From Achromobacter anxifer (GTDB lineage Bacteria; Pseudomonadota; Gammaproteobacteria; Burkholderiales; Burkholderiaceae_B), in the NCBI RefSeq assembly GCF_903652925.1, contig NZ_CAHLAR010000016.1, positions 56,626 to 120,625 on the forward strand: a stretch of 64,000 nt of DNA. The letters run 5' to 3'. The notes under the pieces were generated by a model. It saw nothing but the letters and a program-made list of their open reading frames with translations. It did no database searches and was not told where the DNA came from. Every line of letters begins with the position of its first letter. Position 1 is the stretch's first letter. Shown piece after piece: positions 34,050 through 43,017 of the stretch. Position numbers and translations under genes: made by a program.

Positions 34050-34221
34050 GGCGATCCGTTCCTGGCGGTGGTGGCGGGAGGCGCGATAGGCATGGTCAGG
34101 CTCTTCGATTCCATCGGCGGACACGCGAACGGGTGCCGCAAGCGGGCGAACTTAGCACAAAAGCCGCGGCCGGCGTCCGCGCCAGGCGCGTTGACATTGG
34201 CGTGCCGCTCTCCTAATCTTG

Positions 34222-34318
34222 CGGCAATTCCTGGGGGAGCCCTGCAAGGGCTGAGATTCCGCGCCAACGCGGTAACCCTTTGAACCTGATCCGGGTAATG
34301 CCGGCGAAGGGAAGGACA
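34222..34318 (+). promoter_or_regulatory. TPP (THI-element) riboswitch
   Basis: The conserved TPP-riboswitch core is readable: GGGGGAGCC near 34233, GGGCTGAGA at about 34248-34256, the variable P3 hairpin CCGCGCCAACGCGG, then ACCC-TTTGAACCTGATC, CGGGTAATGCCGGCG and GAAGGGA. TTCC near the start pairs with GGAA at the end to form P1. The 120-nt leader after the aptamer runs to the symporter start at 34438. Thiamine diphosphate binding should reduce expression, either by termination or by hiding the ribosome site; the platform is not obvious. Confidence 0.95.
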
Positions 34319-34437
34319 TCGCGCAGTCCGCGCGCCCTCCCTAGACTTTCAATCATCTTGCGGCCCTGGCCACGCAGCGTGGCGGGCCGCCGCGTTGCGC
34401 GTCCGGCTGCCCGCCGGCTGCGGGAGGACCAATACCC

Positions 34438-35889
34438 ATGCTGACCCAATCTGCCGCCCTGATGTGGCTGTTGCTGTTTTCAGGCGGCTTCGCCCTGGCA
34501 AGCGTCCTGTACACGCGGCGCAAGCGCGGCACGCTGGAGGACTACATCGTCGCCCGCAACAGCCAGGGCGCCTTCGGCACCATCCTGACCCTGATGGCGT
34601 CCACGCTGGGCGCCTGGATCCTGTTCTCGCCCGCGCAGGCCGCGACCTGGGGCGGGCTGGCGGCGGTGATCGGCTACGCGCTGGGATCGATGTCGCCGCG
34701 GCTGGTGATGATTCCGCTGGGCCGGCGCATGCGCGAACTGATTCCGCACGGCCATACCCTGACCGAATTCCTGATGGCGCGCTACGGCCGGCCCATGTAC
34801 GGTCTGGCGTTGTTCATCATGCTGTTCTATCTCTTCATCGCCCTGTCGGCGGAAGTCACGGCGATCGCCAAGCTGGTGACGATGCTGGCGCCGGTGCCGC
34901 TGTGGGCCACCGCCGCCATCGTGATGGGCACGACCTTGCTCTACACCACCTATGGCGGCCTGCGCTCGTCGATTTTCACGGACCAGGTGCAGATGATGGT
35001 CATCGTGCCCTTGCTGGTGATCCTGTGCGTGGTCGGGTGGCAGGCCGCTGGCGGCGCCATGCCCACTATCGAGGCGCTGCAGGCCAAGGCGCCGCAGCTG
35101 CTGGACCTGACCGATCCGGTGGGCATCAAGGCCGGGTTGACCTTCTTCGTGGCGATCCTGCTGACCGGCGTATTCCACCAGGGCAACTGGCAGCGCATCT
35201 ACGCGGCGCGCGACGCGCGTTCCATGCGCAACGGCTTTCTGCTGGGCGGCGTGCTGGTCGCGCCGTTCATCTTCCTCATGGGACTGTTCGGCCTGGCCTT
35301 CGTCGGCCTCGCGCCCCAGGGCGACAGTTCCATCGCGCTCTTCAGCGTCATCATGCCGCACGCGCCCGCATGGTTCGTGATCGCCCTGATTCCGCTGGGG
35401 CTGTCGCTGGTCATGAGCACCGCCGACACCGCGATCAGCGCCGTCTCCAGCATCATCGCGGTCGACCTGCGCCGACTGATGCCCAATGCCCGCGCCATGA
35501 CCATGAAGCGCCTGGCGCGCTGGCTGGTGTTGCTGATGGCCATTCCGGTCATGATCGTGGCGTCGCAAGGGTATAGCGTGCTGTACCTGTTCCTGCTGGC
35601 CGACCTGCTGTGCTCCGCCGCCGCGTTCCCGGTCTTCTACGGTCTCTTCAGCCGCAAGCACGACGGCCTGACCGCCACCGTGGCGACCCTGTCGGGCCTG
35701 GCCGCGGGCCTGTTCTTCTTCCCGGCGCCGGGCGACAAGCCCACGTTCCTGCTGGAGTCGTTCCTGCTGGCCGCGGTTGTGCCGGTGCTGACCACGGTGC
35801 TGATGCGCTGCCTGCTGCGCGGCCGCAAGGAATTCGATTTTTCGACGCTGAGCGCGGCGGTGCGCAGGCTGGATCAGGATCCGGTTTGA
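34438..35889 (+). CDS. Sodium:solute symporter under TPP riboswitch, probable thiamine-related importer
   Basis: This 483-residue SSS-family protein has about thirteen membrane helices. TRRKRGTLEDYIVARNSQGAFGT precedes the second helix and LIPHGHTLTEFLMARYG follows the third. GGLRSSIFTDQVQ and SLVMSTADTAISAVSSIIAVD (sodium-site region) are typical of the PanF/PutP superfamily. The ATG at 34438 has GGGAGGA upstream. Being the only gene behind a TPP riboswitch, it most likely imports thiamine or a thiazole/pyrimidine precursor. It resembles the idea of the predicted ThiV transporter, but substrate identity is inference. Confidence 0.88.
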   Translation: MLTQSAALMWLLLFSGGFALASVLYTRRKRGTLEDYIVARNSQGAFGTILTLMASTLGAWILFSPAQAATWGGLAAVIGYALGSMSPRLVMIPLGRRMRELIPHGHTLTEFLMARYGRPMYGLALFIMLFYLFIALSAEVTAIAKLVTMLAPVPLWATAAIVMGTTLLYTTYGGLRSSIFTDQVQMMVIVPLLVILCVVGWQAAGGAMPTIEALQAKAPQLLDLTDPVGIKAGLTFFVAILLTGVFHQGNWQRIYAARDARSMRNGFLLGGVLVAPFIFLMGLFGLAFVGLAPQGDSSIALFSVIMPHAPAWFVIALIPLGLSLVMSTADTAISAVSSIIAVDLRRLMPNARAMTMKRLARWLVLLMAIPVMIVASQGYSVLYLFLLADLLCSAAAFPVFYGLFSRKHDGLTATVATLSGLAAGLFFFPAPGDKPTFLLESFLLAAVVPVLTTVLMRCLLRGRKEFDFSTLSAAVRRLDQDPV

Positions 35890-35910
35890 GGGGAGGTTTC
35901 CTCATCCGAC

Positions 35911-35935
35911 GCGCGCCATAGCCGCTACGGCGCGC
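35911..35935. terminator. Hairpin between convergent symporter and CoA-ligase genes
   Basis: GCGCGCC and GGCGCGC form a perfect 7-bp stem with an 11-nt loop spanning the stop codon of the minus-strand CoA ligase, 22 nt after the symporter stop. No U-tract follows on either strand, so termination strength is uncertain. Confidence 0.35.
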
Positions 35936-37436
35936 GCAACGCCTTCTTGTCCACCTTGTTGGCGCCCGTGTAGGGCAGGGCATCGAGGATGCTGATGACC
36001 GCGGGCACCTTGTAACGGGCCAGGTTGGATTGGCAATGCGCGATCAACCCGGCTTCGTCGACCGCCGCGCCGGGCCGCAGGACCACGAAGGCGCGGATGA
36101 CCTCGCCCCGGTAACTGTCCGGCCAGCCCACCGCGGCGGCTTCGGCCACGTCGGGGTGCAGGTACAGCACTTCGTCGACTTCGCGCGGGTAGATGTTGTA
36201 GCCGCCCGATATCACCAGGTCCTTCTTGCGGTCGCGGATGTACAGAAAGCCGTCCTCCGCGAACTCTCCGATGTCGCCCGTGTACAGCCAGCCGTCGCGC
36301 AAGGCCTCGGCGGTGGCGTCCGGCCGGGCCAGATAACCTTGCATGATCTGAGGGCCGCGCGCGCGGATCTCGCCGCGCTGGCCGGCCGGCAGCACGATGG
36401 CGCCGGTTTCCAGATCCACCACCTGCACCTCGGTCCGCGCGACCGGCGTGCCCACGGAGCCGTGGCGGGTGCCGGTCGGGCCGTTGTAGGTAAGGATGGG
36501 GCCCGCTTCGGTCTGGCCGTAGCCCTCGTAGATCGGCGCGCCGACCGCGGCTTCCCAGCGGCGGTGCACTTCCTCGGCCAGCGGGGCCGATCCGGAATAG
36601 CAGGCACGCACGCTGGACCAGTCCGTGCTGGCGAAACGCGGATGCGATAGCAAGCCGGTGTAGATGGTCGGGCTGCCAGGGAAGAGGGTGATGCGCTCGC
36701 GCTCCACCGCGTCGCAGACGTCGTCGGGCCGGTAGCGCGGCAGCACCACCAGCGTGGCGGCGGCGCTGGCGGCCAGGAACAGGCCCATGGCCATGCCATA
36801 GGAATGGAACAGCGGCATGGCGCAAAGTACGCTGTCGGCGCCGTAGCGGGTGGGCAGCGCGAGCTCTCGCTGCAGCACGTTGGTGGCGATGGCATCGCGC
36901 CCCAGGATGACGCCCTTGGGGTGTCCGGTGGTGCCGCCGGTGTACTGCAACAAGGCCGGCGCCTGCACGTCGCTGTCGTCCGCCGGCGCTTCCTGTTGGC
37001 CGGGCTGCGACTCCATCCAGGCGCGGGCCTCGTCCTCCATGACGAGCCGTATGCCCAGCGCGGCGGCCAGCGGCGCGGCGACGGCGCTGGATGGGGCGTC
37101 GGCAACCAGCAGGGCGGGCTGGGCATCGCGCAGGATGAACTCCAGTTCGCGCGCGGTGTAGAGCGGATTGAGGGGCACGTGCTGGTTGCCGGCGCATTGC
37201 AGCGCCAGCGTCATCACGCATGCCAGGTCCGAGTTGCCCAGCAGGGTTGCGACCCGGGCGCCGGGGCTGGCGCAGCCGCGCAGGCTGCGCGCCGTCGCCC
37301 AGGTTTGCGCGGCATAGCGCCGGTAGTCGAGGCGGCGGTCGCCAAAGACCAGGGCGGTGCGTTCAGGGCACAGGCGCGCCGCCCGGGCCAGCAGCGCCGG
37401 AATCCGCAGCGCGCCTTCGAGGACGCCGCCGTTCAT
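35925..37436 (-). CDS. Acyl-CoA synthetase (AMP-forming), second module
   Basis: This 503-residue ANL-superfamily CoA ligase has YTGGTTGHPKGVILGRDA (P-loop), MPLFHSYGMAMGLFLAA, IYEGYGQTEAGP, DGWLYTGDIGEFAEDG, DRKKDLVISGGYNIYPREVDE and the catalytic lysine region YTGANKVDKKALR at the C-terminus. It is only distantly similar to the ligase at 16637-18166. The start overlaps the thiolase stop by 4 nt. With a thiolase and a Liv-type binding protein upstream on the same strand, it forms a second acid-uptake and degradation unit. The substrate is unknown. Confidence 0.9.
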   Translation of the reverse strand: MNGGVLEGALRIPALLARAARLCPERTALVFGDRRLDYRRYAAQTWATARSLRGCASPGARVATLLGNSDLACVMTLALQCAGNQHVPLNPLYTARELEFILRDAQPALLVADAPSSAVAAPLAAALGIRLVMEDEARAWMESQPGQQEAPADDSDVQAPALLQYTGGTTGHPKGVILGRDAIATNVLQRELALPTRYGADSVLCAMPLFHSYGMAMGLFLAASAAATLVVLPRYRPDDVCDAVERERITLFPGSPTIYTGLLSHPRFASTDWSSVRACYSGSAPLAEEVHRRWEAAVGAPIYEGYGQTEAGPILTYNGPTGTRHGSVGTPVARTEVQVVDLETGAIVLPAGQRGEIRARGPQIMQGYLARPDATAEALRDGWLYTGDIGEFAEDGFLYIRDRKKDLVISGGYNIYPREVDEVLYLHPDVAEAAAVGWPDSYRGEVIRAFVVLRPGAAVDEAGLIAHCQSNLARYKVPAVISILDALPYTGANKVDKKALRAP

Positions 37437-38647
37437 CGCGCGGCTCCCGCCGCGTCCACGCGCAGCACCACGGCCATGGCGCTGTCGCCGGCCGCGCAGC
37501 CGGTGAACAGGCCCAGGCCGCCGCCGCGTTCGGCAAGTTCCTCGATTAGTTCGATGGTAGAGCGCAATCCGGTCGGACTCTGGGGATGGCCCCAGACCAG
37601 CGAGCAGCCGTAGTTGTTCATCGCCATGACGTCCAAGCCCGTGGCTCGCGCCAGGGCGATGTCGGAGACGACGAAGGGGTTGTGCGTCTTCACCGCGTGC
37701 AGGTCCGACACCGCCAGGCCGGCGCGCTGCAGCGCGTGGCCGGCGGCTTCGATGGGGGCTTGCGGCATGTAGCCTTTTTCGGTCCGCGATTGGCCGAAGG
37801 CCAGGATTTCGATGCCGATTTCCGGTCGGCGCGACAGCTCGCGGGCGCGTTCGGCGGTCGCCAGGATCATGCCCGCGTTGCCGTCGGCCGGATGGGTCTG
37901 GCCGCCATAGGTGATGGTGCCGCCGGACAGCACCGGCGACAGCCGCGTCAGGCCTTCAGCGGTGGTGGCATGGATGCCCTCGTCGCCATCCAGCACCGAC
38001 GCGATCCTGGCGTAGCGGGCGTCGGGGACCTCGAAGGGCAGGGTCATGTAGCGTTGCTGGAAGCGGCGGCCGTCGGCGCAGGCCTGCGCGTACTGCTCAT
38101 AGCGGCGCAGCGTGACCGCGTTCTGCTCGTCCGTGGAAATGCCGTGGCGCTCGGCCACGCGTTCGCCGGTCTGGAGCATGGACAGGCCGCTCCAGGGATC
38201 GTGCGAGAAGTTGTCCAGCACCCAGTTCTCATGCGCGCCGGAGCCGCCGGGACCCGCGGGATCGGGGTGGTAGAGCTGCGGGCCGTTGGACACGCGGTCG
38301 GCCATGAGGACCAGCGAGGTCTCGGCATTGCCAAGCATGAGCTCCGCCGCGGCCGTGGCCAGGCCGCGTATCGAGGTGGCGCAGGCCTGCGAAACCACCG
38401 GTCCCGCGAGGTGGGGCGCGCCCAGCATGCCCGTTACCCAGGGCAGGCCATAGAACGAGCCTTGCTGTGGCACCGAGCAGCCCAGCACCGCGCTTTGCAG
38501 CGCGGCGGGATCGACGCCGCGGCGCTCCAGTTCGCGGCGCGCGGTCCAGGCGGCGAAGCGCAGGCTGTGCAGGCGCGACAGGCTGCCCTGCCAACGCGAA
38601 AAAGGGGTGCTCCAATACACGCCATAGGGGATGTGTACGCCGGTCAT
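37433..38647 (-). CDS. Thiolase-family acyltransferase
   Basis: This 404-residue thiolase has the nucleophilic Cys in VVSQACATSIRGLATAA, the His in VKTHNPFVVSDIALARATG, and a C-terminal TGCAAGDSAMAV that keeps the second catalytic Cys, unlike the SCP2-type enzyme at 18197-19435. The VWGHPQSPTGLR block replaces the usual GHPxGxSG. It is expected to cleave a 3-oxoacyl-CoA. The ATG at 38647 is taken because the preceding in-frame sequence is the binding-protein gene out of frame. It overlaps the ligase by 4 nt and begins 26 nt after the binding-protein stop. Confidence 0.87.
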   Translation of the reverse strand: MTGVHIPYGVYWSTPFSRWQGSLSRLHSLRFAAWTARRELERRGVDPAALQSAVLGCSVPQQGSFYGLPWVTGMLGAPHLAGPVVSQACATSIRGLATAAAELMLGNAETSLVLMADRVSNGPQLYHPDPAGPGGSGAHENWVLDNFSHDPWSGLSMLQTGERVAERHGISTDEQNAVTLRRYEQYAQACADGRRFQQRYMTLPFEVPDARYARIASVLDGDEGIHATTAEGLTRLSPVLSGGTITYGGQTHPADGNAGMILATAERARELSRRPEIGIEILAFGQSRTEKGYMPQAPIEAAGHALQRAGLAVSDLHAVKTHNPFVVSDIALARATGLDVMAMNNYGCSLVWGHPQSPTGLRSTIELIEELAERGGGLGLFTGCAAGDSAMAVVLRVDAAGAAR

Positions 38648-38673
38648 GCGGACTCCTGCTGATTGCGGGCGGC

Positions 38674-39807
38674 TCAGGGCAGGAACTGCCAGGCGCCGGA
38701 ACGGGCCTGCATCAGCACGACGCCGCGCTCGTCCAGGCCGTTGTGGTTGGTGGGCGACATCATGTAGATGCCCTGCGTGCCGACGGTGCCTTGCAGGCTT
38801 TCCAGCGAGTCGCGCAGCGCCTGGCGGAAGGCCGGGGTGCCGGGCTGGGTGTCGGCGGGAATCTTGGCCACGGCAGCGTCCAGCAGCAGATAGGCGTCGT
38901 AGGTATAGGGCGCGAAGGCGTTGCGCGAGTCCGCGCCGTAGGTCGATTCGTACTGCTGGGCATAGCGGCTGGCCACCGGCTTGATCGGGCTGTCCGAGGG
39001 CAGTTGCTCCACCACCTGCACCGGGCCGCTGGGCACGATCACGCCGTCCACCCCCTTGCCGCCGAGCTTGAGGAAATCCTTGTTGATGACGCCGTGGGTG
39101 TTGTACTGCACGCCCTGGTAGCCGCGTTCGCGCAGCGACAGGTGCGGCAGCGCGCCGGGCGTGCCGGAGCCGCCGACCAGCACGGCGCCGGGGTTGAGCG
39201 ACACGATCTTCAGCACTTGCGCCGTGACCGAGTTGTCGGTGCGGGCGTAGCGTTCGTTGCTGAGCACCTTGATGCCGCGTTTGGCGGCGGAGTTCTGCAG
39301 CGCGCGGTAGACGGCGTCCCCCCAGGCGTCCGAGAAGCCGATATAGGCCACCGTCTTGACGCCCCGCCTGGCCATGTCGGCGGTCAGGGAGTCGACCATC
39401 AGGTCGATGCCGTGGGCCACCACGAAGATCCACTCGGCGCGGTCTGGACTGACGGTGATGGGCGCCAGCGACAGCTGCGGCGTGTGCGATTCGCGGGCGA
39501 CTTCGGTGACCGCCATCGAGGTCGGCACGTTGCTCGGCCCGATGATGGCGTCCACCTTGTTCTCGGTGACTAGCTTGCGCGCCGTCTTGACCGCCGACGA
39601 GGGGTCGGTCGCGTCATCCAGCGCGATGTACTCCACGGCCCGGCCGCCCAGGGTCTTGGGCAGCAGCGGCACGGTGCTGCGGTACAGCGAGCCCATCGAG
39701 GCTCCAGGTCCGGTGCTGCTGGCGATCACGCCGATGCGGATGTCCGCGAGGGCGGCGCAGGGCGCCAGGGCGCAGGCCAGCGCCAGCGCGGCAAGACGAC
39801 GATACAT
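38674..39807 (-). CDS. Periplasmic Liv-type substrate-binding protein without cognate permease nearby
   Basis: This 377-residue type I periplasmic-binding-fold protein has a signal peptide at residues 1-21 (ending AALA) then DIRIGVIASSTGPGASMGSLYRST and TENKVDAIIGPSNVPTSMAVTEV. The second lobe has YGADSRNAFAPYTYDAYLLLDAAV. GGGGAA precedes the ATG at 39807. It heads a three-gene minus-strand unit with the thiolase and CoA ligase but has no permease or ATPase genes. It must use a transporter encoded elsewhere, possibly the complete Liv system at 19432-24020. A divergent LysR gene lies 114 nt away. Confidence 0.88.
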   Translation of the reverse strand: MYRRLAALALACALAPCAALADIRIGVIASSTGPGASMGSLYRSTVPLLPKTLGGRAVEYIALDDATDPSSAVKTARKLVTENKVDAIIGPSNVPTSMAVTEVARESHTPQLSLAPITVSPDRAEWIFVVAHGIDLMVDSLTADMARRGVKTVAYIGFSDAWGDAVYRALQNSAAKRGIKVLSNERYARTDNSVTAQVLKIVSLNPGAVLVGGSGTPGALPHLSLRERGYQGVQYNTHGVINKDFLKLGGKGVDGVIVPSGPVQVVEQLPSDSPIKPVASRYAQQYESTYGADSRNAFAPYTYDAYLLLDAAVAKIPADTQPGTPAFRQALRDSLESLQGTVGTQGIYMMSPTNHNGLDERGVVLMQARSGAWQFLP

Positions 39808-39895
39808 GGCTAATTCCCCTTTTTCTGGATATGGCCCGGCTAGCGGGATGACCCTAGTATGGGCGCACAGGCGATAACTGGATAATTGCGATTCC

Positions 39896-39909
39896 TTATC
39901 GATCGATAA
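39896..39909. promoter_or_regulatory. Palindrome between binding-protein and LysR genes
   Basis: TTATCGATCGATAA is a perfect 14-bp palindrome 12 nt before the LysR ATG at 39922 and 88 nt from the binding-protein start. T39897 to A39909 satisfies T-N11-A. Two further GATAA words occur at 39873-39877 and 39881-39885, giving a cluster of related half-sites across the shared promoter region. Confidence 0.5.
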
Positions 39910-39921
39910 CCAACTTGCTCC

Positions 39922-40878
39922 ATGGCGGACACCCCCACTTTGCAGCAGTTGCGCTCGCGCTTGCGCATCCGCCATCTGGTCTTGCTGGACGAACTGGGCC
40001 GGGTGGGCAATCTGCATCGCGCGGCCGAAGCCATGCACCTCAGCCAGCCCGCGCTGAGCAAGCTGCTGGGCGAGGCCGAGGCGCTGGTCGGCCAGCCTTT
40101 GTTCGAGCGTTCGCACCAGGGCGTCGCGCCGACCTTGCTGGGGCTCCTGATGATCGACCGCGCGCGCCTGCTGCTCAACGAGCTGGATGCGACTCACGCG
40201 GAACTTGCGGCGGCCGCCAACGGCGCGACGGGCAAGGTGCGGGCGGGCATCTTCCCGGTGGTGGCGCATTTGCTGGTGCCGCTGGCGGTGCAGAGCCTGC
40301 AGGAGGCCCATCCCGCCTTGCGCATCGAATTGTCCGAGGGATTGGAAAAGCAGTTGTTGCCCGCCTTGCGCGCAGGCGAGCTGGATTGCGTGGTGGGGCG
40401 GCTGGGCGTGGACGGCGCGGATGCGGACCTGCAGTGCGAGATCCTGTACGACGAGGCCACTGCCGTGGTCTGCGGTCCGGCGCATCCGCTCGCCGCGCGC
40501 AGCCGCTTGAGCGGCGCGGCCCTGGACGGCTGCCGCTGGGTGCTGCCGTCGCGCAATGCCGCGCTCTACAGCCTGGTCGCCGCCGCCGTTTCGGCGCGCG
40601 GCGCGGGCTTTCCGCAGGTCGCCATCGAGTCCAGCGCCATCCTGACCATCGTGTCGCTGTTGCAGCGGACCTCGCTCTTGTCGGCCATTCCGCTGCGCGT
40701 GGCCCGCTCGCTGGCGGCGCAGGGCCAGCTGGCGATCCTGCCGCTGGCGCTGCAGGCGCGGCTGCATCCCGTGGGCATCATGACCCGGCGCGACGCGCGC
40801 GCCGCGGCCGCGGTCTCGCTATTCCTGCATGCCTTGCGCACCGCGGCTACGACGGTGCGCGCCGACGCAAATGCCTGA
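39922..40878 (+). CDS. LysR-family regulator, GbpR/PcaQ-like
   Basis: This 318-residue LysR protein has the N-terminal LRIRHLVLLDELGRVGNLHRAAEAMHLSQPALSKLLGEAE, characteristic of the branch containing GbpR and PcaQ, and an effector domain from about residue 95 (GKVRAGIFPVVAHLLVPLAV). It is divergent from the binding-protein/thiolase/CoA-ligase unit, with a palindrome cluster between, and is its probable regulator. It is convergent with the cytochrome gene downstream. Confidence 0.87.
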   Translation: MADTPTLQQLRSRLRIRHLVLLDELGRVGNLHRAAEAMHLSQPALSKLLGEAEALVGQPLFERSHQGVAPTLLGLLMIDRARLLLNELDATHAELAAAANGATGKVRAGIFPVVAHLLVPLAVQSLQEAHPALRIELSEGLEKQLLPALRAGELDCVVGRLGVDGADADLQCEILYDEATAVVCGPAHPLAARSRLSGAALDGCRWVLPSRNAALYSLVAAAVSARGAGFPQVAIESSAILTIVSLLQRTSLLSAIPLRVARSLAAQGQLAILPLALQARLHPVGIMTRRDARAAAAVSLFLHALRTAATTVRADANA

Positions 40879-40948
40879 GGACGGATGCGCCGGTCAAGGC
40901 TTGACGGGACCGGGATAGCGCTCATCGGCTGGCGCGCCGATGGTGCGC

Positions 40949-41365
40949 TTACTTGGTTTTCTTGATCACGCCGGTCATGTACTCGTTCAGGTCGCGAAAG
41001 TCCTTGACGGTCCATGCAAAGGCAGGCAGTTTCACGCCGTTTTCCCGCAACGTTCTCGGGATCAGATCTCCGTTTGGGCGGAGTATCACGGACGATACGA
41101 TCACGCCCGGATAATCGACCAGGCGCTTCTTGAAGGCAGGGGTCGTCAGGTCGGGCGTGGGAGGGGTGCTTTTGTTGGCCAACGGCCCCGTGCCCTTGAT
41201 GTCGGCTCCATGGCACATGGCGCATCGCTGCAGAAAAATGTTCTTCCCGTTGATGCCGTCCGCGAAGGACGATGGCGGCATCAGCATCATTGCCAGCATG
41301 GCGATGAAACAGGCCTTCGTTTTCACGCGCGCAACGCTTGCATGGACAACTTTTTGGATCGGCAT
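40949..41365 (-). CDS. Periplasmic class I cytochrome c
   Basis: This protein has a signal peptide ending at PPSSFA about 35 residues in, followed by GKNIFLQRCAMCHGADIKGTGPLA; Cys-Ala-Met-Cys-His is the haem attachment site. The distal methionine is probably the one in DLNEYMTGVIKK. Small size and a single CxxCH suggest a soluble electron carrier. The start is uncertain: the ATG at 41365 gives a long n-region, while a GTG at 41326 would give a compact classical signal peptide (KTKACFIAMLAMMLM). It is a lone gene downstream of the tRNA-Ala, separated from it by a terminator. Confidence 0.85.
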   Translation of the reverse strand: MPIQKVVHASVARVKTKACFIAMLAMMLMPPSSFADGINGKNIFLQRCAMCHGADIKGTGPLANKSTPPTPDLTTPAFKKRLVDYPGVIVSSVILRPNGDLIPRTLRENGVKLPAFAWTVKDFRDLNEYMTGVIKKTK

Positions 41366-41444
41366 GTGAAGAGTATCAAGATGAAGGACAGGCAATCAGC
41401 GGTCGCCGAATCGACGAAAAAAATCGCGGAAAAATCCTCAGAAA

Positions 41445-41483
41445 CAAAAAAGCCCTGGAACACATGATGGTTCCAAGGCTTTT
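41445..41483 (-). terminator. Intrinsic terminator of tRNA-Ala
   Basis: A 12-bp stem (AAGCCTTGGAAC with GTTCCAGGGCTT, one G-U pair) and an 8-nt loop are followed on the minus strand by a run of six U residues. It lies 13 nt beyond the tRNA 3' end, a textbook position. Confidence 0.9.
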
Positions 41484-41495
41484 CCGTCTGGTGTT

Positions 41496-41571
<76 letters not shown>

Positions 41572-41636
41572 AAAGCAAGACCGCAACTATACAGGAATAT
41601 TCTGGCGCCGCGCAACAAGCCCTACAACAAAAATTT

Positions 41637-42419
41637 CTAGGCGAATTCCAGCGTGGCGACGACCGGCGCGTGGTCGGACGGCTGTTCGTTGCGGCGCGGT
41701 TCCTTGTCGATGACGCAGGCGACGCAGCGCTTGACCAGCGGCGGCGACAGCAGGACGTGGTCGATGCGCAGGCCGGCGTTGCGGCGGAACGCGAACTGGC
41801 GGTAGTCCCACCAGCTGAAGGACTTTTCCGGCTGCTCGAACAGGCGGAAGGAGTCGGCCAGGCCCAGGTCGAGCAGGTCGGTGAAGGCCTTGCGTTCCGG
41901 CTCCGACACCAGCACCTGGCCTTCCCATTTTTCGGGGTTGTGCACGTCTTCGTCGGCCGGGGCGACGTTGTAGTCCCCCAGCACCGCCAGCCTGGGGTAC
42001 TGCTTGATTTCCTCGGCCAGCCAGGCGCGCATGGCTTCGAACCAGTCCAGCTTGTAGGCGTACTTGTCCGAGCCCACGGCCTGGCCGTTGGGGCAGTAGG
42101 CGCAAACGACGCGCACGTCGCCGTCCGGGCTGGGGAAGGTCAGCGCCAGGACGCGCTGCTGCGGGTCTTCGTAGCCGGGGATGTTGCGTTCCTTGGACGT
42201 GCCCGGCACACGCGACACGATGGCTACGCCGTTGTAGGTTTTCTGGCCCGCCCAGACGGCGTGGTAGCCGGCCTCGGTGAAGGCGGCCTCGGGGAACTTG
42301 TCGTCCGTGAGCTTGAGTTCCTGGATGCACAGCACGTCGACCGGATTGGCGGCCAGCCAGTCCAGCACCTGCGGCAGGCGCACGTTCAGGGAGTTCACGT
42401 TCCAGGTGGCTAATTTCAT
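41637..42419 (-). CDS. xthA: Exodeoxyribonuclease III
   Basis: This 260-residue AP endonuclease/3'-5' exonuclease of the ExoIII family begins [21 protein letters not shown] and carries the metal-binding Glu in [45 protein letters not shown] and the catalytic His in EQPSDHAPV. It acts in base-excision repair. The ATG at 42419 gives the exact family start; longer readings add an unrelated basic stretch. It lies upstream of, and on the same strand as, the tRNA gene with 65 nt between them. Confidence 0.95.
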   Translation of the reverse strand: MKLATWNVNSLNVRLPQVLDWLAANPVDVLCIQELKLTDDKFPEAAFTEAGYHAVWAGQKTYNGVAIVSRVPGTSKERNIPGYEDPQQRVLALTFPSPDGDVRVVCAYCPNGQAVGSDKYAYKLDWFEAMRAWLAEEIKQYPRLAVLGDYNVAPADEDVHNPEKWEGQVLVSEPERKAFTDLLDLGLADSFRLFEQPEKSFSWWDYRQFAFRRNAGLRIDHVLLSPPLVKRCVACVIDKEPRRNEQPSDHAPVVATLEFA

Positions 42420-42600
42420 GTTTCGCGTAGACCGTATATTTATGCGGCGCTTGAGGGTGCTGCCTTCCAAAAACCCGTTCTAGCTACTTATCTGGCTACT
42501 CATCCGGGGCGTGGTTGGCGGGCGCCGGGGACAAGGCCAGATGATACCTGCTTGCGCCGCCGCGCCCTGCCGGGCCGCCGCGGCGCAGTCCAGCCCATTC

Positions 42601-43017
42601 CTAGCGCTGCAGGACCTTCTTCATGGAAGGAGCGGGATGCATGGTGTAGCCCTCGCGTTCATAGAACGGTATGGCCTGCGCCCGCGCGTCCAGGAAGACG
42701 GCGTTCATTTCGCGCGCCGCGGCGTCCGCTTCGGCGTACTTCATCAAGGCTTGGCCGACGCCCTTGCTGCGGACGGTTTCGTCGACCACCAGGTCATCGA
42801 CATGCAGATGGGGGCCGCGCGCCAGCGTATGGACGGGGCGCATGCCCAGCACTCCCACCAGCCGGCCGTCCAGATAGGCGCCGGCCAATTCATAGCCGCC
42901 GTGGGATTGGCGCCGGACGCGGGACAGGAATTCCGCTTCGTCCAGTGCTCGCAGTTGCGCAATCATGGGATAGGCGGTGGGCCATTCGGAAGGCAATAGT
43001 CTTTTGACCGTGATCAT
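42601..43017 (-). CDS. GNAT-family N-acetyltransferase
   Basis: This 138-residue GNAT protein has the acetyl-CoA binding segment VDDLVVDETVRSKGVGQALMKYAE (the V-x-x-x-x-R-x-x-G-x-G/A form) in the middle and AIPFYEREGYTMHPAPSMKKVL at the end. The start ATG at 43017 gives the family's usual start; the sequence upstream in frame is Arg/Pro-rich and not conserved. The substrate is unknown. It is a stand-alone gene with 181 nt to the ExoIII gene. Confidence 0.85.
   Translation of the reverse strand: MITVKRLLPSEWPTAYPMIAQLRALDEAEFLSRVRRQSHGGYELAGAYLDGRLVGVLGMRPVHTLARGPHLHVDDLVVDETVRSKGVGQALMKYAEADAAAREMNAVFLDARAQAIPFYEREGYTMHPAPSMKKVLQR

Noticed and set aside
38674-40767. A 697-codon frame extending the binding protein
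   Set aside because: Upstream codons are antisense to the LysR gene. The signal peptide at 39807, with GGGGAA before it, marks the real start.
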